A DNA stretch of 64,000 nucleotides from Candidatus Flexifilum breve (GTDB lineage: Bacteria; Chloroflexota; Anaerolineae; Aggregatilineales; Phototrophicaceae): positions 186,001-250,000 of the forward strand of contig JADKGC010000009.1 in NCBI GenBank assembly GCA_016717205.1, read 5' to 3'. The notes under the pieces are model-generated. The model saw only the letters and a program-made list of their open reading frames with translations, searched no databases and was not told where the DNA came from. Made by a program: the position numbers and the translations under genes. Positions 34,124-44,037 of this stretch are shown one piece after another (the first letter of the stretch is position 1; every line of letters starts with the position of its first letter).

Positions 34124-37100
34124 TCAGCCTTGATCCAACAAGCGCGCGTCTTTATTCACCTGATATAACGTCGTATTGCCTTGCTGGTAAACCACCGAGA
34201 GCAACCCACGCTCGACCATGGTATCGAACTTCGCCAGTCGATCCGGTCGATAATAGGCGCGCTCAATGTTGCCGACGACGACATAGCTCACGTCATAGTA
34301 TTGGAGGAACTGCCACGCATAGTCGATGCTGGGCGAGTTGTAGAACGCGACGACATTCGCGTAGCGGTTGTCGTTAAACTGGCGCGTCCACTCCATCGTC
34401 CGCTGCTGCCACTGGTGGAAGTGCCACCCGAGCACGGCGGGTAAACCCGTATAGATCGAAATGCGCCCATTCCAGCGGTACTGCGTGTTATCGCTCAGAC
34501 CCTCGACAATCGTCGGCGAGCCTTGAATGTTGTCCTGCATCCAGCGGATGAGCTGATAGTCGTTATCCAGCGCGAACGGCGTCACTGTGGGGTCAAGCGC
34601 CATCACGAGGTCGTCGGCTTCCCACTGGCTGGCGTACTTCATGAACTCCGCGCCATCCAGCGTGAATGGCTGCTCGTTGTCGAAACGGAAGATGGACTTC
34701 CCCTGTGAGGCCATGATTGGGAACATCGCGGCGATGGTCACCAGTACGGCGAAGGCCACCGACCACGCATTGCGCAGACCCGGTCGCCAGTTGTCGAGGC
34801 TGGCGAACATCCACGCGGCAACCGCGCCGCCCATCACACTGAAAATCAGCCACACCTGCATGTAGAACTTGAAGATCGTATTCTGACGGCCAATATCGCC
34901 GTCCAGCACGACGTATTCCACCCCCAGCGTCAGGCCAAGCGCCAGCGCAGAGATCAGCATCAGGAACTGCATCGGTCGGCTTTGACCGGGTCGCAGCAGC
35001 AGCGCCGCCGTCCACAACAGCAGCGGCACCACAATGATCGTCACCTGATATTCGCGTAAAGCGAGGAACAAGGCGATCAAGAGCAGCACGCCGATGAGCA
35101 CCAAGCCGACCAGCAGGTACGGAGCCGTGCCACGCAGCGCCTTCACGCGCACGCTGCGGAACCAGCGCCCGGTATCCCACACCAGCAGCGTCACCAGCAG
35201 GAAGAGGAACAGCCCGTGGATGTCAAAATACGCCCAGATCGGCGTTTTGCCGTCATTCCACGGCAGAATGCGGCTGTACACGCTCGAATACCAGCTCGTG
35301 AACGGCATCACGGCGATGAAGCTGACCGCGAGGAATCCACCGACGCGCCACGCGGCATCGATCAGCGAGCGGCGGTTGACACGCTTCCACGCCAACCACC
35401 ATGCCAGCGCCAATCCCACCGTGCCGAGGATCATGTAAGTGATCCAGTCCCACGTATTCGTCGCGCGCAGCATGCCCGCCAGCGCGCCGAGCAGGAAAAT
35501 CGCCAGCGTGCGCGCCCAGCGGGAGCGCGTATCTGACCCGGCGATCAGGATTTCGTTGAGCAGCAAGCCGAGCAGAATCAACTGCATGGGCATAGAGATC
35601 ATGTGCGCGTGCAGGTCGCCATACACGAACGTGAACATGGGCATTTCGGTGATCGCCTGCCCTTCCACGCCCGGCGTTTCGCCTAACACACGGCTTGGCC
35701 CCCAGAACCAGCGCTCCGCCCCCACCGCGAGGGGTTGGCCACTGAACAGCTTGCCGAAACCGTTGCCCATATCGACCAACAGATCAACAGCGATGTCGAC
35801 TTCGTAGCGCAGCCGGTCAATGATATTGCCGGACTGCACCCGGTTGCTGATGTCCTGAAAAGCCGCGGCATCCGGCGGCATGCCGTTGGTCTCGGTGTAG
35901 TCGAGAATCAGCCACTGTTCGATCCCGGTTGGGCGCGTATAGCCGCCCATCTGCGCGACGCCGGACAGAAACACCCGCGGCGTATCGAGGTTGCCGAACA
36001 GCACACACATCATCAGCGCGGCGATGCCCGCAAAATACGGGTTCGCCCGCTTCCAATTGAGGCGGCTCACCACGTTGAACGCGGCGGCAAACGCGGCAAT
36101 TCCGGCGGTCGCGAACAACGTCGGCAGAATGAGATTGTAGGCAATCGACGGGATGACGCCGAGCAGCAGCACCGGCGCGCCGACGATCACGTAGCCGAAA
36201 TAGTAGTAGTTGATATACCCGCCCGCCTGCCATGGGTCGATGGGTGGGAAGACCGTGCTGCGCAGCACGCCGTTGAAGTAGGCGAAATCCATGGGTTTTT
36301 CGCCGCCAAAACTCGGATGCCAGAGATCGGGGTTGGTCAAGCGGATGAACAGGAATAACCCGAAGGCCGCCAGCGTCACTACTTCGATGATGAGCAAGCG
36401 CCGCCAGTGCGTCTGCAAATACTCGACGAATTCGCCGCGCCGCCGCCACATGACAGCCATGCCCAGCGCGGCGACGAGAATCAGCGCGACCAGCACGCCG
36501 ATCTGCGACCAGACGGGTACGCGCAGGCTGGCGACAAACCATGTCAGCCACGCAACGAGGAACATACCCGTGAATTTGCTGATCGCGAACCCGCGATCCG
36601 CCAGACCCGGCAGCAGCGCGAACAGCAGCGGGAAGGTCAGCCACCCGAACAGCACAATCGTCAGCCACCACATGCTGATGGTGACCGCCGGGCTGGTGTT
36701 GATGATGCTGGTGACGTCAAAGCGTTCCGACCACGTACCGCCCGTCTCCTGAATCTGCTGTAACTGGCTGGTGAAGCGATAGTTGGTCGGGGCGCGGTCG
36801 ATCTCAGCAGATTCGACCGTCGAGACATTGGTGATCGTCGTGTCGCAGTAGCCCCAATCGAGGTCGGGTTGGCAGTTCGCGTTGAAGCCACCTACCCGTG
36901 TGACCGGGATGCTGTAGAGCAAATCCGCCACCGCCTGCCGGTCGTAGTCGGCGCGCTTCTGGAAGATCATAACCACCGGGTGATCGTAGACGTGGAAGGC
37001 TTCTTCCGCTTCGAATTCGTTCAGCCAGTCGGGCGCATCATAGAACGGCAGGTACTGGTCGCTGACGCGCAGTGGCCCCCATTCATAGGTTTCCTGAACG

Positions 37101-39391
37101 ACGTTGACGAGGTCGTAGCCGAGTTCGCCCGCGAACAGCTTGTCATAGTAGAAATTCGTCCACGGCCAGCGCGCCGGGTTGCGCGAGAGCGTGTCATAGA
37201 AGCGATTGCTGCTGATAACGATGTAGTCGCTGTCGTCCAGCGTGCGCAGCACGTTCGTGCGCTTGAATTCTTCGTCCTCGTAGACGATGTCCTGCTGATA
37301 GCCGCTCACCAGCGACCATCCCGTATCGAGGCGGCGGCAGTCGCGCGCATCCATGATTTGTCCGGGCGGCGGGCTGTCGGCGAGAGTCACGCCTTCCGGC
37401 AGTTCGCACACGCCAATCGGGAACGGGTCATCCCACGCGCCCTCCCACGTGAGAATCGAACCGCCGCTGATCACTTCATCGCCTAGCTGCACGTTGACCT
37501 GGAAGCTGTATTCCTGACCTTCGACCACCATCAGCGGTTCGGCGAGTGGGATTTCGTAGCTATCGCCGATGGGGCTGTTTTCCCGTGTGAAGTTCTCTTC
37601 GATGCGCGCCGTCGTCAGCAGGGTGCCGTCCGGTTCAGTGATCGAGAACGTCAGCACTTCGGGATCGGGATCATCCAGTGGGTCGCCGAGGTGCGGCGCG
37701 TAGATGGTCGTCACCATGCCCGACGCCTGCGGCGTAAAGCTGTACGTCGACAGCGGGAAACCCGAATAGAAATGCGTCACATGCTGGGCGAGGTCATCGG
37801 CGGTCGTCGTGCCGTACATGGCATTCGTGACCGCAATATTGATCAGCGGCGCAGGCGAACCATCCTCCGTCTCGATCTGCATCGAGAAATCGCCAGAGAC
37901 GTTCTCCCACACCCAGTAACTCGCCTGCACGCGGGTGAGCATGTTGCGGTAGATATTCGTGAACATCAGCGCCCACACGATGGTGAAGGCCGCCGTTACA
38001 CCGATCAATCCGCCTGCTACCGTCCGCCGTGATCCGCGCGCTGAGCGGTACAGGCTGACTAGTCCCCACGCCGCTAACAGAACTAACGTCGGGTAAATTG
38101 GGATGAAGTAGCGCATGGTCGTCACCCAGTTGCGCCCCATCCAGCCGAAATAAACGAGAATCCAGACGAACAGCAGAATGTTCGCCAGCGCGCCCGGTCG
38201 CCCGCGCACGATGCGATAACCGGCCACGCCCCACGCAATCCAGCAGGCGATCCCCAATGGGATGCCCATGCCCCACACCACCATGTTGTTGAGCGGGAAC
38301 AGATAGGCGGCGCGCGCGACCCACTGGAAGTTCGGCGGGCTGTCAATCGTGCCGGAGTTGAGCGCCTGCGCCGTGCCCATGTTGTCGAGCCAGCGCGAGT
38401 ACGGCATCAAACCGAAGAAGCCCGGCCCGGTGAAGGTGTAGGGGTTCGCCACGCGGAACACGAGGAAGGCAAAGATGCCGGAGATTACTAACCCCGTGAG
38501 ATGAATCGTCCACAGGCGCGACCGTTCCGCGCTGGAGGTTTTGGCATCGAAGACCGGCGCAAGCTGGATGGCCGCAGCGATCACAATCAGCCCGGCCAGC
38601 GGCGCTAAGTTGATGCGCGACGCCACCGTCGCGCCGACCATCACGCCGAACAACGCGTAATCGCGGATTTTGCCGTGGCGCTGCACACACACGCCATAGA
38701 AGATCGCCAGTGTCGTGAAGAAATTGCTGATTGAATCGACTGTAGCGAAGTGCGCCATCTGAATGGAGAACACCGTCCCGGCATACAACACTGCCGCCAG
38801 CAAGCCGATCCACTTGTCATGCAGCTTGCGCCCAATGGCGAACACGAGCACGATGGCGCTCATCTCGCACAGCGCCGAAATTGCCCGCCACACGAGGTGG
38901 ATGCCGTCGTAAGATGTCCAGTGCTGGCCTTCGTAGTCGGGGTTGCCGAGCACGGTCGCCGCGTACCATTCGGTGCCCGCGGCAAAGGCTTCCGCCGCGC
39001 CACGCGCCATGAATAACGGCAAGGTGCCATACACGTACAGCCCGTGCGCCTGATTCGCATTCAGCGGATTCCACGGGGAGCAGCGCGCATCGAAGAATGC
39101 GCCTCTGCCGCCCGTATCGGGATATCGTGACAGACAGTCGGCGATTTGCTCGGCGCGGGAAAGTTCGTCACCGCTCGGGTTGAGCTGGCGACCTAAACCC
39201 TGCACCACATCCGTCATGAAGCGTTCGTCCGGGTGCAGATGCGTGAAATCATCCCAGTTCAAGCCGACGAAGCGGAAATAACCGCCAGCGAGCATAGTCA
39301 CGAGGAGAATCACGCCGACGAGCACATTGCTGTTCACCGCAGAACTTGAGCGGACGCGCGGCGGCGCTGTAAGCTGTTGAACGTCTTGCAT
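34124..39391 (-). CDS. Giant fusion: PMT-like half plus YYY (DUF2298) half
   Basis: A 1755-residue membrane protein. Residues ~20-510 form a GT-C mannosyltransferase-like domain with an Asp-Glu signature in THLHPDERFMTDV (HPDE at 53-56). Residues ~510-880 form an extracytoplasmic, beta-rich domain. From ~895 to the end is a complete YYY domain with YYYFG at 1062-1066, preceded by GEKPMDFAYFNGVLRSTVFPP and followed by YGDLHAHMISMPMQLILLG, the same motifs as in the neighbouring 834-residue protein. Both halves read through in one frame over 5.2 kb without interruption. It lies in the middle of the glycan operon. The function is inferred only: a lipid-linked sugar transferase or polymer-handling enzyme. 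Confidence 0.88.
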   Translation of the reverse strand: MQDVQQLTAPPRVRSSSAVNSNVLVGVILLVTMLAGGYFRFVGLNWDDFTHLHPDERFMTDVVQGLGRQLNPSGDELSRAEQIADCLSRYPDTGGRGAFFDARCSPWNPLNANQAHGLYVYGTLPLFMARGAAEAFAAGTEWYAATVLGNPDYEGQHWTSYDGIHLVWRAISALCEMSAIVLVFAIGRKLHDKWIGLLAAVLYAGTVFSIQMAHFATVDSISNFFTTLAIFYGVCVQRHGKIRDYALFGVMVGATVASRINLAPLAGLIVIAAAIQLAPVFDAKTSSAERSRLWTIHLTGLVISGIFAFLVFRVANPYTFTGPGFFGLMPYSRWLDNMGTAQALNSGTIDSPPNFQWVARAAYLFPLNNMVVWGMGIPLGIACWIAWGVAGYRIVRGRPGALANILLFVWILVYFGWMGRNWVTTMRYFIPIYPTLVLLAAWGLVSLYRSARGSRRTVAGGLIGVTAAFTIVWALMFTNIYRNMLTRVQASYWVWENVSGDFSMQIETEDGSPAPLINIAVTNAMYGTTTADDLAQHVTHFYSGFPLSTYSFTPQASGMVTTIYAPHLGDPLDDPDPEVLTFSITEPDGTLLTTARIEENFTRENSPIGDSYEIPLAEPLMVVEGQEYSFQVNVQLGDEVISGGSILTWEGAWDDPFPIGVCELPEGVTLADSPPPGQIMDARDCRRLDTGWSLVSGYQQDIVYEDEEFKRTNVLRTLDDSDYIVISSNRFYDTLSRNPARWPWTNFYYDKLFAGELGYDLVNVVQETYEWGPLRVSDQYLPFYDAPDWLNEFEAEEAFHVYDHPVVMIFQKRADYDRQAVADLLYSIPVTRVGGFNANCQPDLDWGYCDTTITNVSTVESAEIDRAPTNYRFTSQLQQIQETGGTWSERFDVTSIINTSPAVTISMWWLTIVLFGWLTFPLLFALLPGLADRGFAISKFTGMFLVAWLTWFVASLRVPVWSQIGVLVALILVAALGMAVMWRRRGEFVEYLQTHWRRLLIIEVVTLAAFGLFLFIRLTNPDLWHPSFGGEKPMDFAYFNGVLRSTVFPPIDPWQAGGYINYYYFGYVIVGAPVLLLGVIPSIAYNLILPTLFATAGIAAFAAAFNVVSRLNWKRANPYFAGIAALMMCVLFGNLDTPRVFLSGVAQMGGYTRPTGIEQWLILDYTETNGMPPDAAAFQDISNRVQSGNIIDRLRYEVDIAVDLLVDMGNGFGKLFSGQPLAVGAERWFWGPSRVLGETPGVEGQAITEMPMFTFVYGDLHAHMISMPMQLILLGLLLNEILIAGSDTRSRWARTLAIFLLGALAGMLRATNTWDWITYMILGTVGLALAWWLAWKRVNRRSLIDAAWRVGGFLAVSFIAVMPFTSWYSSVYSRILPWNDGKTPIWAYFDIHGLFLFLLVTLLVWDTGRWFRSVRVKALRGTAPYLLVGLVLIGVLLLIALFLALREYQVTIIVVPLLLWTAALLLRPGQSRPMQFLMLISALALGLTLGVEYVVLDGDIGRQNTIFKFYMQVWLIFSVMGGAVAAWMFASLDNWRPGLRNAWSVAFAVLVTIAAMFPIMASQGKSIFRFDNEQPFTLDGAEFMKYASQWEADDLVMALDPTVTPFALDNDYQLIRWMQDNIQGSPTIVEGLSDNTQYRWNGRISIYTGLPAVLGWHFHQWQQRTMEWTRQFNDNRYANVVAFYNSPSIDYAWQFLQYYDVSYVVVGNIERAYYRPDRLAKFDTMVERGLLSVVYQQGNTTLYQVNKDARLLDQG

Positions 39392-39446
39392 AAAGTCCCT
39401 TGCACATAAACCGCGGCGGGCGCGGGATCATCATTTCGGCGCATGG

Positions 39447-39474
39447 GTAGGGGCGCAGCCTGCTGCGCCCCTAC
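39447..39474. repeat. Palindromic repeat, single-hairpin form
   Basis: A perfect 12-bp stem, GTAGGGGCGCAG/CTGCGCCCCTAC with a 4-base loop, lies in the 125-bp gap between two genes of the glycan operon. This gap is the largest inside the operon, so the element could tune read-through between the upstream and downstream halves. Confidence 0.75.
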
Positions 39475-39516
39475 GACGGAATTTGCCCCATTTTACACAT
39501 TTCGCCCCAAAATACC

Positions 39517-42009
39517 TCACTGCGGTGGGGCAGCAATGTTCTGCTCCAAGAAGTCCACAAAGCCTTCATCTCCCAGCGCCGGCGCCCAGTAGACCTTGAA
39601 GTCTTTGCCGGGGATCGATGTCTGGTATAACTGCCAGAAGCCGTCCGGGAAATTCGTTTCCAGCCAGGCCTCGGCTTCAATATTCGCTGTGTTGTAGAAG
39701 AAGATCGCCGGGCTGTTCGGGTCAAACTGATATTCGCCGCTGCGCTGCGCCTGCGCATCCCGCAGGTACCCTGCCGCCTCGCCAATACTCAAAATCGTAT
39801 TCGGGAAGTCGACACGCCCACCTTCGATGCCGACCGCGCGATGATCCCACCAGTACGGCGACGACAGGATGAAGGCGTTGCCATAGCGTCCGCCTTGCTG
39901 CGTCACGAATCCGCGCAGCACTTCGCCGCCTTCGTGATGCGGCAGCGAATTGAGCAGATAGAACTCGCGGTATTCGGTGAACAAGGCGAACTGGTTGGCG
40001 CTAAAGGCGAACAGGAGCAGCCCTAACACAGCCACCGCACCAATCAGCGTGCCGAAGCGCCCTGCCAAGCGGCTCAGGGTGCGCACGATCAGCGCCAAGC
40101 CGAAGGCCGCCAGCAGATACACGCCCGGCAGCGTTCCGCTCATGCGTGTGGCACTCGGGTTTTCCTGCGGGTAGGCAATGGAGAGCGCCGATGGCAGCAT
40201 CATGATCAGGATCATGGGCAAAATGACCCAATCCCCCGCATCGCGCCGCTTCAGCATCCGTGTGATCCATGCCGCTGTGCCAATTATCAGCAGCCCGCCG
40301 GTGATAATGTCCATCGCCGGATGCATGGGCGCGTTCTGGAACCACGCGATGTCCCCTTTCCAGTTGTACATCAGCACGCTGTTGCGGATGTTGCTCAGCA
40401 GCGCGGGAAAGTTCTGGTTGAAGGCGTCGATGCGCTCCTGCAAGCTCGGCACGCGCATGACGAGGTTGCCGTTCTCGTCTGTTTGCTGTGTCAGATCATC
40501 GCCGAATAGCCGACCGGACGTACGCCGCCAGAAATCTTCAGGGAAATCGACTGAATAGCGGAACAGCGGAATAAACACGCTGAACGAGACGATCACCAAG
40601 ATGATGAAGTTGACGACGAGTTCACGTCGTACCGTCAGCGTGCGATATTTGAAGATCAGCGCGATCAGGAAACCAAGCGCGACCACCACCGGGAACATCC
40701 GAATCGCCTGATACGCGTACAGCCCAACGCCGAGCGTCAACCCAGCGGCGATCCAGTCGGCACGGCGATTCTCACGCAGTGCGCGCGCCATAAACCCAAC
40801 GAGCAGCGCCACGAACAGCGGTGTAAGCACAATCCGCAGCCCTAAACTGCTCAACACACCATGCCAGTAGCTCACCGCGACCAGCGCCGCCACCAGCACC
40901 CCGACGAGGTTGCCGAGTTTGCGGTTGTCGCGTCCGATGACCTCGCGCCCCATCCAGAACAGCACGGGGAGTGTAATAATGCCCTCAATCGCCGTGAGGG
41001 TCTTGAGCAGCATGAAGTTCAGTTCTTGCCCCAGAAAGCGCGCTGAGAACGCCAGCAAATAGAACTGAATCGCATCCCGACCGTGATTGTTGGCGAAGAA
41101 CACATTCGTTTCGCCGTTAAGCACGCGATTGGCATCCAGCAGCTTTTCGACGTGATCGCTCGTCATCTCTGGCGGTGTGCTGACCAGTCCGCTGAAGCGG
41201 AAATACGCGCCGAACAAGGTGATCGCGACCACGGCGATGAACACCCAGCTCAGACGCAAGCTGAAGATCGCATCGAGCAGCTTGGTGAAGGGCGTAAGCG
41301 GCGTCCACCCACTCGGCGCGACTGTCCAGATGGTCAGGAAGATGCACGCAAACCACATGATCACGCCTTCGAGCGTGAACAGATTGTTACCGTTGAGCGT
41401 CCACGCGAGGATGCCCGTCACCGCGGCCCCCACCGCCGTGAAAATCCGCCACGTGACGCTGCTCATCGACAGCGGTTCAAAGCGGGCTTCGGGCGCAGGG
41501 ATAGCGCCGCCCATCGCGGGCAGGCGGAAGAATATCCCATCGGCGAGCAACCACAGCACAAACGCCGCGACCAAATACGGCGCACCAACATACAAACCGA
41601 ATTCGTCGACGTACTGCTGGCTGACGAACATCTGCACGCCGCCGTACACCGCCAATCCGAATGCCCCCAACCGCAACAAAAGCTGGATCGTCTCGGAACG
41701 AGCGACCAGCGCAGGCTCCCCGGCTGACATGATCGGCGCATCGGCGGCGCGGCGGACGCGCGGTTTCGGCGTCGGCACAACCACCGGGATCGACTCGACC
41801 AAGGCGGGCGGCGTGTCCGGTCGCTGCGAAGCGACCCGCGCGAGCGCGGCTATCGTCGCACGCGGCTTGCGCACGAGCAAATCCAGCGCCTGCGCCAGCG
41901 TCAAATCTTCGAATTCGGTCTCGACCGGTTCGGCGGCGAGGATCGCGCCGCTCGACGATTCCAAAGGCAGATCGCTCAGGTCGTCCGTGCTGCCATGCAG
42001 ATCGCTCAT
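39517..42009 (-). CDS. GT39-like membrane glycosyltransferase
   Basis: 830 residues. A ~100-residue cytoplasmic N-terminus rich in Pro/Ala and acidic residues is followed by about 14 hydrophobic segments. The PMT/ArnT-like core begins after TLFGAYFRFSGL. It has an acidic pair in the first outer loop (EMTSDHVEKLLDANRVL) and NHGRDAIQFYLLAFSAR, a region comparable to the EGP/HGP loop of the clan. A soluble ~170-residue C-terminal domain lies outside. Proteins of this class move a sugar from a polyprenyl-phosphate carrier to a surface acceptor. The ATG overlaps the methyltransferase stop (ATGA), so they are translationally coupled. Confidence 0.82.
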   Translation of the reverse strand: MSDLHGSTDDLSDLPLESSSGAILAAEPVETEFEDLTLAQALDLLVRKPRATIAALARVASQRPDTPPALVESIPVVVPTPKPRVRRAADAPIMSAGEPALVARSETIQLLLRLGAFGLAVYGGVQMFVSQQYVDEFGLYVGAPYLVAAFVLWLLADGIFFRLPAMGGAIPAPEARFEPLSMSSVTWRIFTAVGAAVTGILAWTLNGNNLFTLEGVIMWFACIFLTIWTVAPSGWTPLTPFTKLLDAIFSLRLSWVFIAVVAITLFGAYFRFSGLVSTPPEMTSDHVEKLLDANRVLNGETNVFFANNHGRDAIQFYLLAFSARFLGQELNFMLLKTLTAIEGIITLPVLFWMGREVIGRDNRKLGNLVGVLVAALVAVSYWHGVLSSLGLRIVLTPLFVALLVGFMARALRENRRADWIAAGLTLGVGLYAYQAIRMFPVVVALGFLIALIFKYRTLTVRRELVVNFIILVIVSFSVFIPLFRYSVDFPEDFWRRTSGRLFGDDLTQQTDENGNLVMRVPSLQERIDAFNQNFPALLSNIRNSVLMYNWKGDIAWFQNAPMHPAMDIITGGLLIIGTAAWITRMLKRRDAGDWVILPMILIMMLPSALSIAYPQENPSATRMSGTLPGVYLLAAFGLALIVRTLSRLAGRFGTLIGAVAVLGLLLFAFSANQFALFTEYREFYLLNSLPHHEGGEVLRGFVTQQGGRYGNAFILSSPYWWDHRAVGIEGGRVDFPNTILSIGEAAGYLRDAQAQRSGEYQFDPNSPAIFFYNTANIEAEAWLETNFPDGFWQLYQTSIPGKDFKVYWAPALGDEGFVDFLEQNIAAPPQ

Positions 42010-42908
42010 GCTTTACGCCCCTTGATCGCCAGATTGACCGTCGACCGTCCGACGGGTTCGCTGATGGAGTTGTTACGGTCAAAGAAGTTGAAGACCTTCA
42101 GCCCCAAGTTGATTGGATTAAGCAGGCTGCCATCATTCTGATCGAACGTGATGCGGTTCGCCGCCGTCGCCATGTTGCCCGGCAGCGCGCCTGATTCCAG
42201 CAGTGGCATGCCGATGCCGTAGACCAGATTATGAATGAAGGGGAAGCTGTCATGCGTGAACGCACGCTCCTCCTCCACTTGGAAGCCCGCCGCCAAGACC
42301 GAGGCACGCAGTTGATCGCGGCGATACAGGCGGACATGATTCGCCCAGATACCCGCGAACATCCCGGTGCGAATCGGGCGCTTGAACAGAAATTCCAGCG
42401 TCCGGTTGATCGGGTCCCACCAGAACGGGTAATCCGCGTTAGGCACCGTAATGGCGACCACACCGTTCGGCTTCAACACGCGATAGACTTCCCGCAGACC
42501 CGCCACATCATCGTCGATATGTTCAAGGATTTCAGAGAGGATCACTGCGTCAAACGTGTTGTCAGGGTATGGCAGCGCGTAGATGTTCGCCTGATTAAGC
42601 TGAATATCCGGCAAGTGACCGACATTCGCCTGGGCCTTGCGGATCACGTCGCCGTCAAGCTCCGCACCCACCAATTGACATTTACTCACATAGCGGATCA
42701 TATTGAGGTAAAAGCCGCGTCCGCACGGAATGTCGAGAATCACATCATCATCGGCAGGCATCACCCAGTCGAAGATGGTCTGCACGCGCTTCTTGAAAGC
42801 CATGTCCGCTTCATTGCGCGTCATCCGCGCGATCAACTGCGGATCAACCGGGGCACGCCCGCTCTCAGTGCGCGCGTTGGTGGGCGTAAGTGCGGAAGAG
42901 TCGTTCAT
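42006..42908 (-). CDS. Class I SAM-dependent methyltransferase
   Basis: 300 residues from ATG 42908; the longer reading to 43070 lies wholly inside the GT4 gene and looks like shadow sequence. The Rossmann-type core shows DDVILDIPCGRGFYLNMI (SAM-binding motif I), VGAELDGD (motif II), DNTFDAVILSEILEHIDDD (post-motif) and LREVYRVLKPNGVVAITVPN. It is a typical glycan- or lipid-modifying methyltransferase of the Methyltransf_11 type. Its start overlaps the GT4 3' end by 44 bp and its stop overlaps the GT39 start by 4 bp. It could methylate a sugar or polyprenyl-linked intermediate (inference). Confidence 0.88.
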   Translation of the reverse strand: MNDSSALTPTNARTESGRAPVDPQLIARMTRNEADMAFKKRVQTIFDWVMPADDDVILDIPCGRGFYLNMIRYVSKCQLVGAELDGDVIRKAQANVGHLPDIQLNQANIYALPYPDNTFDAVILSEILEHIDDDVAGLREVYRVLKPNGVVAITVPNADYPFWWDPINRTLEFLFKRPIRTGMFAGIWANHVRLYRRDQLRASVLAAGFQVEEERAFTHDSFPFIHNLVYGIGMPLLESGALPGNMATAANRITFDQNDGSLLNPINLGLKVFNFFDRNNSISEPVGRSTVNLAIKGRKA

Positions 42909-44034
42909 AAGTATCCACCGTTTCTTGGAAGGAGAATACGTCTTCGATAAATTCGCGGGACTTGGTGTACTTCTCCGGCTCGTTGAGCACGTCGACCAAC
43001 GCCTGACCGATGGATTGAGCATCTCCCTGCTTGGCCAGCTTGCCCATCCCCGTCTCTCGCACCGGCACACGACCGCCGGGGATATCCGTCATGACGACCG
43101 GCGTCCCGCACAGCATCGCTTCGACCTGCACCAGCGCGAAGCATTCGGTATCGCTCGGCAAAACCAGCACGTCGCACGCCGCGTAGAAGTTGGCCACTTC
43201 CTGTTGGTCACGGACGATCCCAAGGAATTTTAGCTGAGACTCGTATTGACGCACCAACTCGCGCTGCCTAGTCCAAGTGTCTTCATACGGAATGTCGTAC
43301 TCGCCCATGAACACCAACCGGGCGTTAGGGTACGTCTGGTTGATCACATCCAGTGCTTTGATCGCCAGATCGGGGCGTTTTTCCTGCACAAAGCGCCCGG
43401 CATAACCAATGATTGGCCCGCCGTTCTGCGACCACTCGGCGCGCATCTGCGCCACGCGTTCCGGCTGTGGCGGCGGCATGTGGATTGGCGGGTAATTCGG
43501 CACCACTTTGTCGCGGAACGGCAGCAGATAGTAGGATTGATCCGCGTAATCTCGACTGTAGGCGATGATCTTGGGCGCAACTAGGGCGGCAATGCGGTAC
43601 AGAAAGAACATCGTGCCTTGGATGAAGCGGTTCAGCAGCCCATCCGGCAAAACGAGGTCGCCGTGATGGGTGATGATCAGCTTGCGCCGCGCGAGCACTG
43701 AGATCAGGGCGACGAGCGCTGTCTCCAGCATCGGCGTGTGAATGCTGACCACATCGTGCTGGCGCATCAACTTGAAGGCCGCCCACGGATACGCGGGCAT
43801 GATCATGCCCCGGCTCATACGAATTGGAGCCCACAAGCGCACAATGCGCACCCCCTTGTGCGTCAGCTTATCATCACGCGGCAGGTCATTGCTGTAGCGC
43901 GCGGTCAGTACCGTCACATCGTGCCCACGCCGCACAAGTTCTTCGGCGATGCGCTGCACATGAATAGTCAAACCGGTTGTATGCGGATAGTAGTACAACA
44001 GGCTGATGAGAATTTTGAGTTTGTCACCGTGCAT
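42865..44034 (-). CDS. Glycosyltransferase family 4 protein
   Basis: A 389-residue GT-B glycosyltransferase. The N-terminal domain begins LKILISLLYYYPHTTGLTIHVQRIAEEL, with the glycine loop near the acceptor site. The C-terminal domain has PIIGYAGRFVQEKRPDLAIKAL and the nucleotide-sugar-binding EX7E-type stretch DTECFALVQVEAMLCGTPVV, the pattern of GT4 retaining enzymes. It is cytoplasmic and acts on a lipid carrier at the membrane. Three base pairs separate it from the flippase-like gene upstream. Confidence 0.93.
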   Translation of the reverse strand: MHGDKLKILISLLYYYPHTTGLTIHVQRIAEELVRRGHDVTVLTARYSNDLPRDDKLTHKGVRIVRLWAPIRMSRGMIMPAYPWAAFKLMRQHDVVSIHTPMLETALVALISVLARRKLIITHHGDLVLPDGLLNRFIQGTMFFLYRIAALVAPKIIAYSRDYADQSYYLLPFRDKVVPNYPPIHMPPPQPERVAQMRAEWSQNGGPIIGYAGRFVQEKRPDLAIKALDVINQTYPNARLVFMGEYDIPYEDTWTRQRELVRQYESQLKFLGIVRDQQEVANFYAACDVLVLPSDTECFALVQVEAMLCGTPVVMTDIPGGRVPVRETGMGKLAKQGDAQSIGQALVDVLNEPEKYTKSREFIEDVFSFQETVDTYERLFRTYAHQRAH

Positions 44035-44037
44035 GAT

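Noticed and set aside
42909..43070. Longer N-terminus for the methyltransferase
   Set aside because: The extra 54 codons lie wholly inside the GT4 gene and give Ser/Arg/Trp-rich sequence unlike any methyltransferase.
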